A stretch of 64,000 nucleotides of DNA from JAYPWI01 sp038135065 (GTDB taxonomy: Bacteria; Actinomycetota; Acidimicrobiia; Acidimicrobiales; Poriferisodalaceae). Of the stretch, positions 17,737 through 26,741 are shown in pieces. The stretch's first letter is position 1, and each line of letters opens with the position of its first letter. The position numbers and the translations under genes are program-made. The notes beneath the pieces are model-generated. The model was not told the origin of the DNA and did not search any database. It was given only the letters and a program-made list of their open reading frames with translations. The stretch is from assembly GCA_038135065.1 (NCBI GenBank), contig JAYPWI010000016.1, positions 14,273 to 78,272 on the forward strand, written 5' to 3'.

Positions 17737-18927
17737 TCACGACTCGGGTCGAGGGAACAGCACACCCGCAGCCCGGAGTCGGTCCAGATCGGCGGGGGAG
17801 TAGCCCAGCTCGGTCAGCAACTCGGTGCCGTGTTCGCCGATGAGGGGGGCCGGCCGACGCACCGCGGCCGGCGTGGCCGAAAAGCGGGGGGCGGGAGGGA
17901 TCACCCGGTAGGGCCCGGCATGAGGGTGGTCGGCCAGGGGCAGCCCACCGACCAACTCGTCGAGGGTGGCCGCCCGAGTGGCCGGGATGGCGTGCTGGTT
18001 GCAGAAGTCGAGCCATTCGTCGGTGCTGCGATTGATCAGGCACGTCGCGATGTCCCGATACAGGCTGTCGCTGTGGTCGTACCGACCGTCCCTGGTCTGG
18101 ATGCGTGGGTCGGCGACCAGGTCGTCGCGTCCCCCGGCCGCGAAGATGGCTTCGTAGTGCTCCTTGTCGTAGGGAAGGATGTTGATCCAGCCATCCGACG
18201 TGGCTTGGGGGCGTCGCTCGGGGGTGAGGATCCGCGGATATCCGGCTTCGCGCACCGGGGGGTCGGGGATGGCCCCTGAGCCGTGTTCGGCGAGAACGAA
18301 GGACCGCATCACATCGATCATCGGGATCTCGATCTGCTGCCCGGCCCCGGTCCGTTCCCGGTGCAACAGGGCGGCCAGCACAGCCGATGCGATGGCCATC
18401 CCGGCCACCTTGTCGGCGATGAGGGTGGGAGCCAGGATGGGCTCGTGACCGGCTCTGGCGAACACGTCGCCAACGGCGCTGGCCGACTGGATGATGTCGT
18501 CATAGGCGGGGGCATCGGCCCGGGGGCCATCGGACGGGAACCCGGCGGCCTGACAGAACACGATGTCGGGACGAACCTGGCTGATCACCTCGTAACTCAG
18601 GTCGAGGCGGGACAGCGGTCCCGGCCGGAGGTTGGTCACCATCACGTCGGCGGTCCGGATCAGATCCAGGAACACGGCGCGACCCGCTGGTTGCTTGAGG
18701 TCGATTGCCAGGCTGCGCTTGTTGCGCATGAGGTTCATGGCGATGCCCGACAGTTCGGGATGGGAGCCGGGGCCCATCCCTCGGTTCCGGTCACCGCCTT
18801 CGCCCTCTACCGCGATCACGTCAGCACCGAGGTCGCCGAGATACTGGGTCGACGACGGTCCCATGAGCACCGAGGAGAGGTCGATGACCCGGATCCCCTC
18901 GAGCGGCCCTGACCGTTCGTCACTCAT
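17737..18927 (-). CDS. CaiB/BaiF family (class III) CoA-transferase
   Basis: A 396-residue protein with the family III CoA-transferase pattern: LEGIRVIDLSSVLMGPSSTQYLGDLGADVI at the N-terminus, RNKRSLAIDLKQPAGRAVFLDLIRTADVMVTNLRPG, and the active-site Asp in APTLIADKVAGMA. These enzymes move CoA between carboxylic acids. The gene starts 12 bases after the CoxL-like gene, so it is part of the MBL-CoxL-CoA-transferase operon and may activate or recycle the acid processed by that molybdoenzyme. Confidence 0.9.
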   Translation of the reverse strand: MSDERSGPLEGIRVIDLSSVLMGPSSTQYLGDLGADVIAVEGEGGDRNRGMGPGSHPELSGIAMNLMRNKRSLAIDLKQPAGRAVFLDLIRTADVMVTNLRPGPLSRLDLSYEVISQVRPDIVFCQAAGFPSDGPRADAPAYDDIIQSASAVGDVFARAGHEPILAPTLIADKVAGMAIASAVLAALLHRERTGAGQQIEIPMIDVMRSFVLAEHGSGAIPDPPVREAGYPRILTPERRPQATSDGWINILPYDKEHYEAIFAAGGRDDLVADPRIQTRDGRYDHSDSLYRDIATCLINRSTDEWLDFCNQHAIPATRAATLDELVGGLPLADHPHAGPYRVIPPAPRFSATPAAVRRPAPLIGEHGTELLTELGYSPADLDRLRAAGVLFPRPES

Positions 18928-18939
18928 GGCGGTCGGGCC

Positions 18940-21216
18940 TCACGCCGAGGGTGAGGCGTCGGCCAGGATCTGCCAGACCCGCTGCGGTGTGGTGGGTATG
19001 TCGATGTGACGAACTCCGAGGTGGGACAGGGCGTCGATCACCGCGTTCTGGACGGCTGGCGTGGCACCGATGGTGCCCGATTCGCCGATCCCCTTTGCCC
19101 CGAGGGGGTTGCGCGGGCTCGGTGTCTCCTGGGCGATGCGTTCGAAGCTGGGCAGCTCGGCAGCCGAGACCAGGGCGTAGTCCATGAAGTTCGACGTCAG
19201 CGGGTTGCCCGCCTCGTCGTAATGGAACTCTTCCATCAGGGCCTGGGCGATCCCCGACGCAACCCCGCCGTGCACCTGGCCCTCGACGAGGAGCGGGTTC
19301 AGCATCGTGCCGGCGTCATCGCAGCTCACGTGACGCAGCACCGTCACCTCGCCCGTGTCCCGGTCCACTTCGACGATCGAGAGGTGAGCGCCGAAGGGGA
19401 AGGTCGGCCCACCCGGCACGAAGTCGGCCTCTGCGGCCAGCCCCGCTGATCCAGCCCGGGCGGCAACATCGCTCCACCCGATGCTGATGGCCGGTGTCCC
19501 GGCAACCGAGAAGGTGCCCTGGTCGGGATCGAGGACGATGTCGGCTGCGTCCGCCTCGAGAAGGTCGGCGGCCAGCTCGGTGGCCATGGCGACAAGGGCC
19601 GTCGATGCCTCGTAGACGGCGCTGCCCCCGATCTGGGCCGACTTCGATCCGCCGGTCCCCCCACCTCGTGGGATGTCGTCGGTGTCGCCGTGGCGGACCT
19701 CGATCATGTCGAAAGGGATGCCCGTAACGTCGGCGGCCACCTGGGCGAATGCGGTGTGATGCCCCTGACCGTGGGAGGACGAGCCGGTACGGACCACGGC
19801 CCGGCCGTCGGCGGTGACCTCGATCGATCCGAATTCTTGGTTGTTCATCGGGTTGGCGATCTCGACATAGGCCGACCACCCCAGACCCAACAGCCGGGCA
19901 GTGGGGTCGTTGCGTCGCCGCAGTTGATCAGCCCGCAGCGCCGGGTAGTCGACTGCGGCGAGGACTTGGTCGATGGCCGCCGTGTAGGCGCCGGAGTCCA
20001 TCACCGCGCCGGTGGCGCTCGTGTAGGGAAAGGCGTCAGGGCCGACGACGTTGATTTTCCGCACCTCGACCGGGTCCATTCCGATCTCGGCTGCGTACAA
20101 ATCGATCATGCGCTCGATGGCGGCTGCGGCCTCTGGGCGACCGGCCCCTCGATACGCTCCGACCGGCATGGTGTTGGTGACCACCGAGGTGGCCGAGTAC
20201 TCGGCTCGGGGGATGTCGTACACCCCACAAGCGACGGTCTTCTGGATGAAGGGCAGGAGGGAGCCGATCGCCGGGTGGGCCCCGCCGTCCTGCAGATTGT
20301 GAACCCGATAGGCCTGGATGCGGCCAGCACTCGTACCCCCCAGGGTGGCCTCGAACTCGCAGGCTCGACCGTGCACCAGGCCGGTCATCGACTCACTCCT
20401 GGTCTCGGACCACCGGGTGGGCCGTCCCAGCCGTCGGGCCAGCAGGGCCACCACGATGTCTTCGGGATACCCGCCGTTCTTGGCGCCGAATCCACCACCT
20501 ACGTCGGGGCAGATGACGCGAATCTGATCGGCCTCTAGGCCGAGGGCGCCGGCGACCGCATCGCGGGTTCCGTGTGCGTTCTGGGTCGACGCCCACTGGG
20601 TCAGGTGATCGCGACCATCGTCGAGGGAGGACCACCGGGACGCGGTGGCCCTCGTCTCGAGGGGGCACGGGGCCAATCGGTTGTTCCGGAACGTGAGGCT
20701 GACCATCACCTCGCACCCGTCGAACAGGGTGTCGTCGTCCTCGGCTGGCACCTCGAAGACCACGTTGGTGCCCGCATCAGGGTGGAGGAGCACCTCGTTG
20801 CTCAGACTGTCCCGGGGAGCGATGACGGCGGGGAGCGGTTCGATGTCGACCCATACGGCTTCGGCTGCGTCCGTGGCTGCTGTGAGACTCTCGCCGACGA
20901 CGACCGCGTACGGTTCACCCACGTAGCGAACCCGGCCTCGAGCGAGCCACGACCGGGTCATCTGCTGATTGAGCATGGGAAACGCCGGAGGCACCGCGGG
21001 GAGTTCCAGGTCCTCGGCCGTGTAGACGCCGACGACCCCGGGCATCGCTCGTGCGTCGGCCACGTGGATGTCGCCGATGATGCCGTGGGCCTCGTTGGAG
21101 CGGACGAACACCACATGAAGGGCATCTTCGGGGGCGACGTCATCGACGTAACCGCCGCCCACTGTGAGAAGGTCGGGGTCCTCGGTTCGGACGACGCGGG
21201 TACCCAGGATGCTCAT
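18940..21216 (-). CDS. Xanthine-dehydrogenase-family molybdenum hydroxylase large subunit (form II CoxL-like)
   Basis: A 758-residue molybdopterin-cytosine-dinucleotide-binding subunit. Key motifs: GGGFGAKNG, AYRGAGRPEA near residue 355, GSSSHGQGHHTAFAQVAAD, RGGGTGGSKSAQIGG, and the catalytic Glu712 in KGIGESGTIGA. The loop AYRGAGR is the signature of form II CoxL-like proteins, not the AYRCSFR loop of genuine copper-molybdenum CO dehydrogenase, so CO oxidation is unlikely. The start at 21216 has a GGAG ribosome binding site; the longer frame to 21369 overlaps the neighbouring gene. No FAD (medium) or 2Fe-2S (small) subunit gene is present in the window, which is unusual. Confidence 0.88.
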   Translation of the reverse strand: MSILGTRVVRTEDPDLLTVGGGYVDDVAPEDALHVVFVRSNEAHGIIGDIHVADARAMPGVVGVYTAEDLELPAVPPAFPMLNQQMTRSWLARGRVRYVGEPYAVVVGESLTAATDAAEAVWVDIEPLPAVIAPRDSLSNEVLLHPDAGTNVVFEVPAEDDDTLFDGCEVMVSLTFRNNRLAPCPLETRATASRWSSLDDGRDHLTQWASTQNAHGTRDAVAGALGLEADQIRVICPDVGGGFGAKNGGYPEDIVVALLARRLGRPTRWSETRSESMTGLVHGRACEFEATLGGTSAGRIQAYRVHNLQDGGAHPAIGSLLPFIQKTVACGVYDIPRAEYSATSVVTNTMPVGAYRGAGRPEAAAAIERMIDLYAAEIGMDPVEVRKINVVGPDAFPYTSATGAVMDSGAYTAAIDQVLAAVDYPALRADQLRRRNDPTARLLGLGWSAYVEIANPMNNQEFGSIEVTADGRAVVRTGSSSHGQGHHTAFAQVAADVTGIPFDMIEVRHGDTDDIPRGGGTGGSKSAQIGGSAVYEASTALVAMATELAADLLEADAADIVLDPDQGTFSVAGTPAISIGWSDVAARAGSAGLAAEADFVPGGPTFPFGAHLSIVEVDRDTGEVTVLRHVSCDDAGTMLNPLLVEGQVHGGVASGIAQALMEEFHYDEAGNPLTSNFMDYALVSAAELPSFERIAQETPSPRNPLGAKGIGESGTIGATPAVQNAVIDALSHLGVRHIDIPTTPQRVWQILADASPSA

Positions 21217-21251
21217 CGTTGCTCCAGACGTGGTCGAACAGCTGGCGCTGT

Positions 21252-22361
21252 CTAGTGAGAGGTGATGCGGTAGCGAAGTTCGCCGTTGACGGGGCGTGCT
21301 TCGGCCTTGCCCGTCTGGCGGAGGTGTTCGAGATGGGCGAAGGTCTCGCTGTCGGCCATGGTGCCCCACGCGTGCGGCTTGAACAGATGCTGGGAGTACT
21401 CGGGAACCGTCAACTCGTTCTCTGCTGCGTGGGCGGCTGCGTTGGTGAGGATGGACAACCGATCGTGGTGGTGGTCGATGATCTCGCCCGCTCGTCCGGC
21501 CAGGTCGTGAAATTCGAGACCGTGAGCGGGTAGCACGACGCGAACCTCGGGGAATTCCCGCATGCGGTCCAGCGAGGTGAAGAACTCGCCCAGGGGTTCG
21601 GCCTGCGCAGTGATGCCCGAGATGTGCGGGGTGATGGTGGGGAGCAGATGGTCACCGGAGATGAAGGTCCCAGCCGCGCTGTCGAGCAGACAGAGGTGGT
21701 CGGCCGTGTGCCCAGGTGTGTACACGCTGGTCCATTCCCGGTCGCCCAACATGATGATCTGACCGTCGATGACCCGCCGGGAGGGCTTTGGTGGCTGCCA
21801 GATCCGGGACACCAGCAGGGGCAGGATCCGCCAGCGGAAGCGCTCCTTCCACTGACTGTCCGGCGGCGGTCCGCCCCAGGGGACCGGTCGATCCCACGGC
21901 GAGTGGCGTTCCTGACCGCTCATCTTCTGCAGCGCCCGCTCGATGACCCCGAACCGGACGTCGTAGTCCTTCTCGACGGCGACTTCGCGGATGAGGTCGT
22001 CTTCCTCGTGTGGATCCCAGTAGGTCTTGAAGTGCTCGTGGGTGACGATCTCCGCCCCGGTGAGCCGGCGGATGCGTCCCGCTGCTCCGTAATGGTCCGG
22101 GTGGCTGTGGGTCACGACGACCGTATGGACTCGGTCGATCGACAGGTCTGCTTCGCGCAGCCTCTTCACGAGGACCCGCCACGACATGGAGCTGGGCGTG
22201 CCCGGATCGACGAGGGCGACACCGTTGCGGTCCTCGATCACGTAGCAGTTGACGTGGCCGAGACCCGGCATGTTCATGGGCAATTGGATGCGCAGGACCC
22301 CGGGGGCGACCTCGGTCACCTCGCGCTGGGGTGGGAGTCGTTCCTGGCGCACGGCATTCAC
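21252..22361 (-). CDS. MBL-fold metallo-hydrolase
   Basis: A 369-residue metallo-beta-lactamase-fold protein with the metal-binding motif THSHPDHYGAAG near residue 90, a second ligand region YTPGHTADHLCLLD, then FISGDHLL and LPAHG. It resembles the LACTB2/hydroxyacylglutathione-hydrolase-like group, so a thioester or ester hydrolase is likely. The start is a GTG at 22361 (another GTG lies at 22352). It is the first gene of a minus-strand operon, 35 bases before the CoxL-like gene. Confidence 0.85.
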   Translation of the reverse strand: MNAVRQERLPPQREVTEVAPGVLRIQLPMNMPGLGHVNCYVIEDRNGVALVDPGTPSSMSWRVLVKRLREADLSIDRVHTVVVTHSHPDHYGAAGRIRRLTGAEIVTHEHFKTYWDPHEEDDLIREVAVEKDYDVRFGVIERALQKMSGQERHSPWDRPVPWGGPPPDSQWKERFRWRILPLLVSRIWQPPKPSRRVIDGQIIMLGDREWTSVYTPGHTADHLCLLDSAAGTFISGDHLLPTITPHISGITAQAEPLGEFFTSLDRMREFPEVRVVLPAHGLEFHDLAGRAGEIIDHHHDRLSILTNAAAHAAENELTVPEYSQHLFKPHAWGTMADSETFAHLEHLRQTGKAEARPVNGELRYRITSH

Positions 22362-22482
22362 GGGGCTTCACCGTACGTCGCCCGCCTGCGTCGCGCTAAT
22401 GACCCGGCGGCCGGAGTGACCTCGATCGGCGGCGGACGCGATCCATTGAGCACGTAGAGGCGATCTGCGACAAGCTAGAGGG

Positions 22483-24714
22483 ATGGTCGCTGCTCCTACC
22501 GTCTCCGCCTACACCGACGAGCAGCGAGCGGCGATCCAGAGCCGAACCATCAAGGTCCTGTTGTGCAGCCAGGCATCGGGTGGCGTCGGACTGGTCGCCA
22601 CCTACATCGTCAGCGCACTGCTGGCCAAGGACATCACCGGCAGTCCCACCCTGGCCACCATCGCCGCGGCGTGCCTGTCGATCGGGGCCGCCCTTGTCGC
22701 AGTCCCGCTCTCCCGACTCATGTCGACCCGAGGTCGTCGTGTCGGTCTGCGGATGGCCTACATCGTCGGAGCGTCGGGGGCAGCATGCGCCGTGCTGGCC
22801 GCCGTGCTCCGCAACTACCCGCTGTTGTGCATCGGTGTCCTGGGAGCGGGCGCCGGCAACGCCGCCAACCTGTCCACCCGATACGCCGCGTCTGACCTCG
22901 CGCCGGAGAGCGTGCGAGCCCGGACCATCAGCATCATCGTGTGGGCCACCACCATCGGCTCCACCACCGGATCGCTGACGTCGGGCTGGGCGAGCGATGT
23001 CGGCGTTCGACTGGGTCTCCCCGACAAGTCCGGCTCGTACCTGCTCTCGGGTCTGATGTTCCTGGTCGCCGCAGCGATCGTCGACTTCTTCCTTCGACCT
23101 GATCCCTTGGAGGTCGCTGGCGGCCTCGGGGTTAGCGAAGACAAGGACGATCGACCGTCGCCGCGGGAGGCCATCGCCCTGGTCTGGGCGAAGCCGGCGG
23201 CCCGGCTGGCCGTGCTGGCCATGATCGTCAGCCAGGTCACCATGGTCGGGGTCATGGCCCTCACCCCGCTGCACATGGACGAGGGCGGACAGACCCAGGC
23301 CGCCATCGGGGCCATGATGGCCCTTCACATCCTCGGGATGTACCTCTTCTCGCCCATCGTGGGGTGGTTGACCGACCGCATCGGTCGCTACCCGATGCTG
23401 ATCACGGCCGGTGTGCTGTGCACCTGGGGCGCGTGGTGGGCCGCTGTCACTCCACCGGTGGGCCGCATGGGTGTGTTCATGGGCAACTTCTTGATCGGCC
23501 TGGGCTGGTGCTTCGGTGTGATCGCCGCCTCGAGTCTCATGGTGTCGCTGTATCCGATTCATCAGCGGGTTGCCGTCCAGGGCATCGGTGACTTCGCCAT
23601 GATCGGCTCCGGAGCCATCGCCGGTCTCTCCTCGGGTGCGCTGTACACCGTGTTCGAGTACCGGGGGGTGAACTATGCCAACGCTGGGTTCGGGGTGCTG
23701 CTGATCGTTGCCGTGCTAGTGACGGCCTTGGTGACTCGGGGTCACGCCGCGGCGAGTTCCGATGTCGAGGATCCGACGTCGCCTCCTGATCGCCCGACGG
23801 ATGCCATGGCCGATGCCGAGCAGGCCGCTGTTGCGCCAGAGGTCCCGGAGCGAGAACTCGGCCCCGTCGCCGCAGAACCGCAGGTGGCACTGGCGAGCGC
23901 AGAACAGATCGGCCGAGCGTTCTTGCTCGCCCAGAAGGCGGCCGACGATGCGCTGGCCGCTGCGGAAGCCGAGGGAGCAGAGGTCATCGCCCGTGCATCG
24001 GTCGCCGCAGAGGGACTCCTCGCCGAGGCGCGCCGGGAAGCCGACGAGATTCGCGCTGCGGCGACGGCCGAGGGACGCGAAGCGGTTCGTGAGCGTCAGG
24101 CTGAGGTGGATCGATTGTTGTTGGATGCGCAGCGGTTACTCGACGAAGCAGCCCGTGATGCCGAAGCAACACTCGCTGCTGCGCGGAGCGAGGCAGCTGC
24201 GTTGGTCGAGAGCGCTCGGGGGTCGGTGGCCGCAGATCTGGATCTTCGCCGGGGCCAGTTGTCCGACGAGTTGGCTGAGCTCGAGGCGACGGTTGCCGCC
24301 CGTCGAGCCGAGGCTCGCGATCTGACCGAATTGGTCGCTGGGCGCCGTGACACGCTTGCTGGGCTTGTCCGGGAGCTCGGGGGCGTGAGTCAGCGGCTGG
24401 ATGCCCTCGATGGTGATGTAGCCCGGGTCAAGGTGTCCGAGCAGCACCGTCTGATCAATCTGGTTGCCACCGACGAGCGGACAGCAGAACCCGCCGCCCC
24501 TGCCGCAGAGGCGTCGAGGGTCGGCATCACGAATGGTGAGCGACCTCGTTGGGCCGCTATCGAGGCGTCCGGGGGTGAACCGGCGTCGATCGAGGAAGCG
24601 GGGCCCGTCGAGGTGGCGGACATCGATGACCCCTTCCTCGCCGATCTGCGACACCACGAGTCGCCAGAGCGAGACGACGAGGTCGCCAAGCGGCCTCGCG
24701 TGCGCCGGATCTGA
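22483..24714 (+). CDS. MFS transporter fused to a DivIVA-like coiled-coil domain
   Basis: A 743-residue protein. Residues about 20-420 form a major-facilitator transporter with many hydrophobic helices and a motif-A-like loop GWLTDRIGRYP. After a Pro/Asp-rich linker comes a long Ala/Glu/Arg coiled coil (about 469-660) that starts ASAEQIGRAFLLAQKAADDA and continues with repeated EAR/EAD heptads, followed by an acidic tail. The coiled coil resembles the C-terminal part of actinobacterial DivIVA/Wag31 or related polar scaffolds, not a transport domain. The frame is continuous with no frameshift. The likely meaning is a transporter tethered to, or organising, a cytoplasmic scaffold. The substrate is unknown. 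MFS half confident; scaffold comparison moderate. Confidence 0.82.
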   Translation: MVAAPTVSAYTDEQRAAIQSRTIKVLLCSQASGGVGLVATYIVSALLAKDITGSPTLATIAAACLSIGAALVAVPLSRLMSTRGRRVGLRMAYIVGASGAACAVLAAVLRNYPLLCIGVLGAGAGNAANLSTRYAASDLAPESVRARTISIIVWATTIGSTTGSLTSGWASDVGVRLGLPDKSGSYLLSGLMFLVAAAIVDFFLRPDPLEVAGGLGVSEDKDDRPSPREAIALVWAKPAARLAVLAMIVSQVTMVGVMALTPLHMDEGGQTQAAIGAMMALHILGMYLFSPIVGWLTDRIGRYPMLITAGVLCTWGAWWAAVTPPVGRMGVFMGNFLIGLGWCFGVIAASSLMVSLYPIHQRVAVQGIGDFAMIGSGAIAGLSSGALYTVFEYRGVNYANAGFGVLLIVAVLVTALVTRGHAAASSDVEDPTSPPDRPTDAMADAEQAAVAPEVPERELGPVAAEPQVALASAEQIGRAFLLAQKAADDALAAAEAEGAEVIARASVAAEGLLAEARREADEIRAAATAEGREAVRERQAEVDRLLLDAQRLLDEAARDAEATLAAARSEAAALVESARGSVAADLDLRRGQLSDELAELEATVAARRAEARDLTELVAGRRDTLAGLVRELGGVSQRLDALDGDVARVKVSEQHRLINLVATDERTAEPAAPAAEASRVGITNGERPRWAAIEASGGEPASIEEAGPVEVADIDDPFLADLRHHESPERDDEVAKRPRVRRI

Positions 24715-24771
24715 TTCTTCGCAGACGGCGGCCGCTTGCACTCCAGCCGTGCCGACTGCCGTGATCTCAAC

Positions 24772-24788
24772 GGGAACGCAGGGTTCCC
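24772..24788. terminator. Hairpin between convergent genes, possible bidirectional terminator
   Basis: GGGAAC (24772-24777), a five-base loop and GTTCCC (24783-24788) form a perfect 6-bp stem in the 104-base gap between the MFS-coiled-coil gene and the Baeyer-Villiger monooxygenase gene. There is no T-tract, so it is at best a weak intrinsic terminator. Confidence 0.35.
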
Positions 24789-24818
24789 ATCAGGCGGTGG
24801 GGAGACGAGGCGCGATGC

Positions 24819-26675
24819 TCAGGCGGTTCCGAACACGTAGGGGTCCAGGCTCTCCTGAGCGGCCTTGCGGAACCGATGCCACTGATTGCCGCCGTAGTAC
24901 GCCAGGCTGCCGGGATCGGCGTCGCCGTGGCCGTTGTAATACGACAAGCAGTCGCGCAGCGGTGCTGTGGTGATGTCTGCCTGACGGCAATGATCTGCGT
25001 ACTCGAGCTCGGGTTCTTCCCGGACATCGACTGTGGTCTCGCCCCGCTCCCGCAGGGTCTGCAGCATCCAGACCGTGTAGTCGGCGTGGGCATCGATGGC
25101 ATCGGTGAAGTTGAAGCTGCCCCCGCCGCCCTGTGGCCCCGTCATGATGAACATGTTGGGGAAGCCCTCGCTGTGGATGCCGAGGAAGGTGCGGGTGCCG
25201 TCTTGGGTCCACTTGTCGGAGAGGCTCTGGCCGTTGCGGCCGACGATCATGTTGAACGTCGCCGTGGCCATCCACTGGAATCCGGTGGCGTAGATGAGGA
25301 CGTCCACCGGGTACTCGACCCCGTTGTGCACCACCCCGCGCTCGTTGATCTCCTCGACTCCCATGGGCGCCGTGTCGATCAGGTGGACGTGTGCCTTGTT
25401 GAAGGTGGGGAGGAACTCGTCGTGGAAGGTCGGCCGCTTGCAGCCGTAGGGGTAGAACGGCTTGAGGGCCCGGGCCGTCTCGGGGTCCTCGATGATGGTG
25501 TCCACCCGGGCGCGGATCTGCTCCATGATGCGGAAGTTCGATTCGAGCTGGCGTTCGACCATCTCGGCTGGGGTCAGGCGGGTGGTGTGTTCCTTGCGCT
25601 CCTTGAAGTGATCGACCTTGCCCGAGAGGTAGTCGTCATTCGCCTGGATCGCTGAGCGCCCAGCCGAGATGCGAGCGAACCGTTGACGGCGAGCCACCGC
25701 CCAGCCGGGTTCGTTGCTCCACTGCTCGATCTCCTCGGCGCTCGTCTCCCGCTGGTCGCGCACGTCGATGGTCGACGGGGTCCGCTGGAACACGTACAGC
25801 TCGCCGGCCACCTTGGCGATCTCGGGGATGACCTGCACTGCGGTGGCCCCGGTGCCGATGATGCCGACCCGCTTGCCCGTGAGGTCGATGTCGTAGCGCC
25901 AACGAGACGTATGGAAGCTCTCGCCCTGGTAACGCTCCATCCCCTCGATGCGGGCCAGCTTGGGGGTGGTGAGGATGCCGTTCGCCAGGATGATGTAGCG
26001 CGCCTTCATGGCGTCGCCCCGGTCGGTGTACACGGTCCAGCGTTGGGCCGACTCGTCCCACTCGGTCTTCTCCACGGTGGTGTGGAACAGGCAGTGGTCG
26101 TAGAAGCCGAAGCGCTCGGCCATGGTCTGGCAGTACTCGAAGATCTCGAAGCCTGACGCGAACTTCATGGTCGGGAAGTACCCCATCTCCTCCAGCAGCG
26201 GGAAGTAGCTGTAGCTCTCCACGTCGCAGGCGATGCCCGGGTACCGATTCCAGTACCAGGTCCCTCCGACGTCACCGCCCTTCTCGCAGAAGCGGACGTC
26301 AGTGAAACCAGCTTGGCTCAGCTTGTGCCACAGCAACAGGCCAGCGAACCCAGCGCCCACCACGAGGATCTCGCATTCGTCATCGAGTGCCTCTCGTGGA
26401 ACTGGGTCGCCCGAGTACGGGTCGTCGAGGTAGCGGGCGAAGTCGCCCTCCATCGCCATGTAGTCGGCGGCTCCGCGACGGTCCTCCTTGAACGACCGGT
26501 ACTTTGCCTGCTCCTCGGCGTTGAAGACCGCGCCAGCGGGAGCATCAGGGAGCACCTTGAGCGAGGTGTCGTCGGTGACCGAATAGCCGCGGCCCTCGAC
26601 GTCGGTCATGTTGCTCGCCGCCCGCGTGTTGAACAGCTTCGTTCCTGTGGCTTCGTCGATCCGGATCGCACCCAT
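24819..26675 (-). CDS. Flavin-containing (Baeyer-Villiger type) monooxygenase
   Basis: A 618-residue class B flavoprotein monooxygenase. It has the FAD motif VVGAGFAGLL at residues 106-114, GGDVGGTWYWNRYPG shortly after, the Baeyer-Villiger fingerprint as YQGESFHTSRWRYD near residue 250, and the NADPH motif GIIGTGATAVQ after it. The ATG motif (YATGF) is present near residue 460. About 100 extra N-terminal residues precede the FAD motif, as in the long-type BVMOs related to 4-hydroxyacetophenone monooxygenase. It inserts oxygen next to a ketone to give an ester or lactone. The ribosome binding site is GAGGGAGGA. Substrate unknown. Confidence 0.92.
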   Translation of the reverse strand: MGAIRIDEATGTKLFNTRAASNMTDVEGRGYSVTDDTSLKVLPDAPAGAVFNAEEQAKYRSFKEDRRGAADYMAMEGDFARYLDDPYSGDPVPREALDDECEILVVGAGFAGLLLWHKLSQAGFTDVRFCEKGGDVGGTWYWNRYPGIACDVESYSYFPLLEEMGYFPTMKFASGFEIFEYCQTMAERFGFYDHCLFHTTVEKTEWDESAQRWTVYTDRGDAMKARYIILANGILTTPKLARIEGMERYQGESFHTSRWRYDIDLTGKRVGIIGTGATAVQVIPEIAKVAGELYVFQRTPSTIDVRDQRETSAEEIEQWSNEPGWAVARRQRFARISAGRSAIQANDDYLSGKVDHFKERKEHTTRLTPAEMVERQLESNFRIMEQIRARVDTIIEDPETARALKPFYPYGCKRPTFHDEFLPTFNKAHVHLIDTAPMGVEEINERGVVHNGVEYPVDVLIYATGFQWMATATFNMIVGRNGQSLSDKWTQDGTRTFLGIHSEGFPNMFIMTGPQGGGGSFNFTDAIDAHADYTVWMLQTLRERGETTVDVREEPELEYADHCRQADITTAPLRDCLSYYNGHGDADPGSLAYYGGNQWHRFRKAAQESLDPYVFGTA

Positions 26676-26741
26676 GCCCTGATCCTCCCTCAGCGGTCTT
26701 GGTCCCGTAGATCAGAGGCTACTCCGAACGAGACTTCTGCT

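Noticed and set aside
18940..21216. Aerobic CO dehydrogenase (CoxL form I)
   Set aside because: The active-site loop is AYRGAGR, not AYRCSFR, and coxM and coxS are absent.
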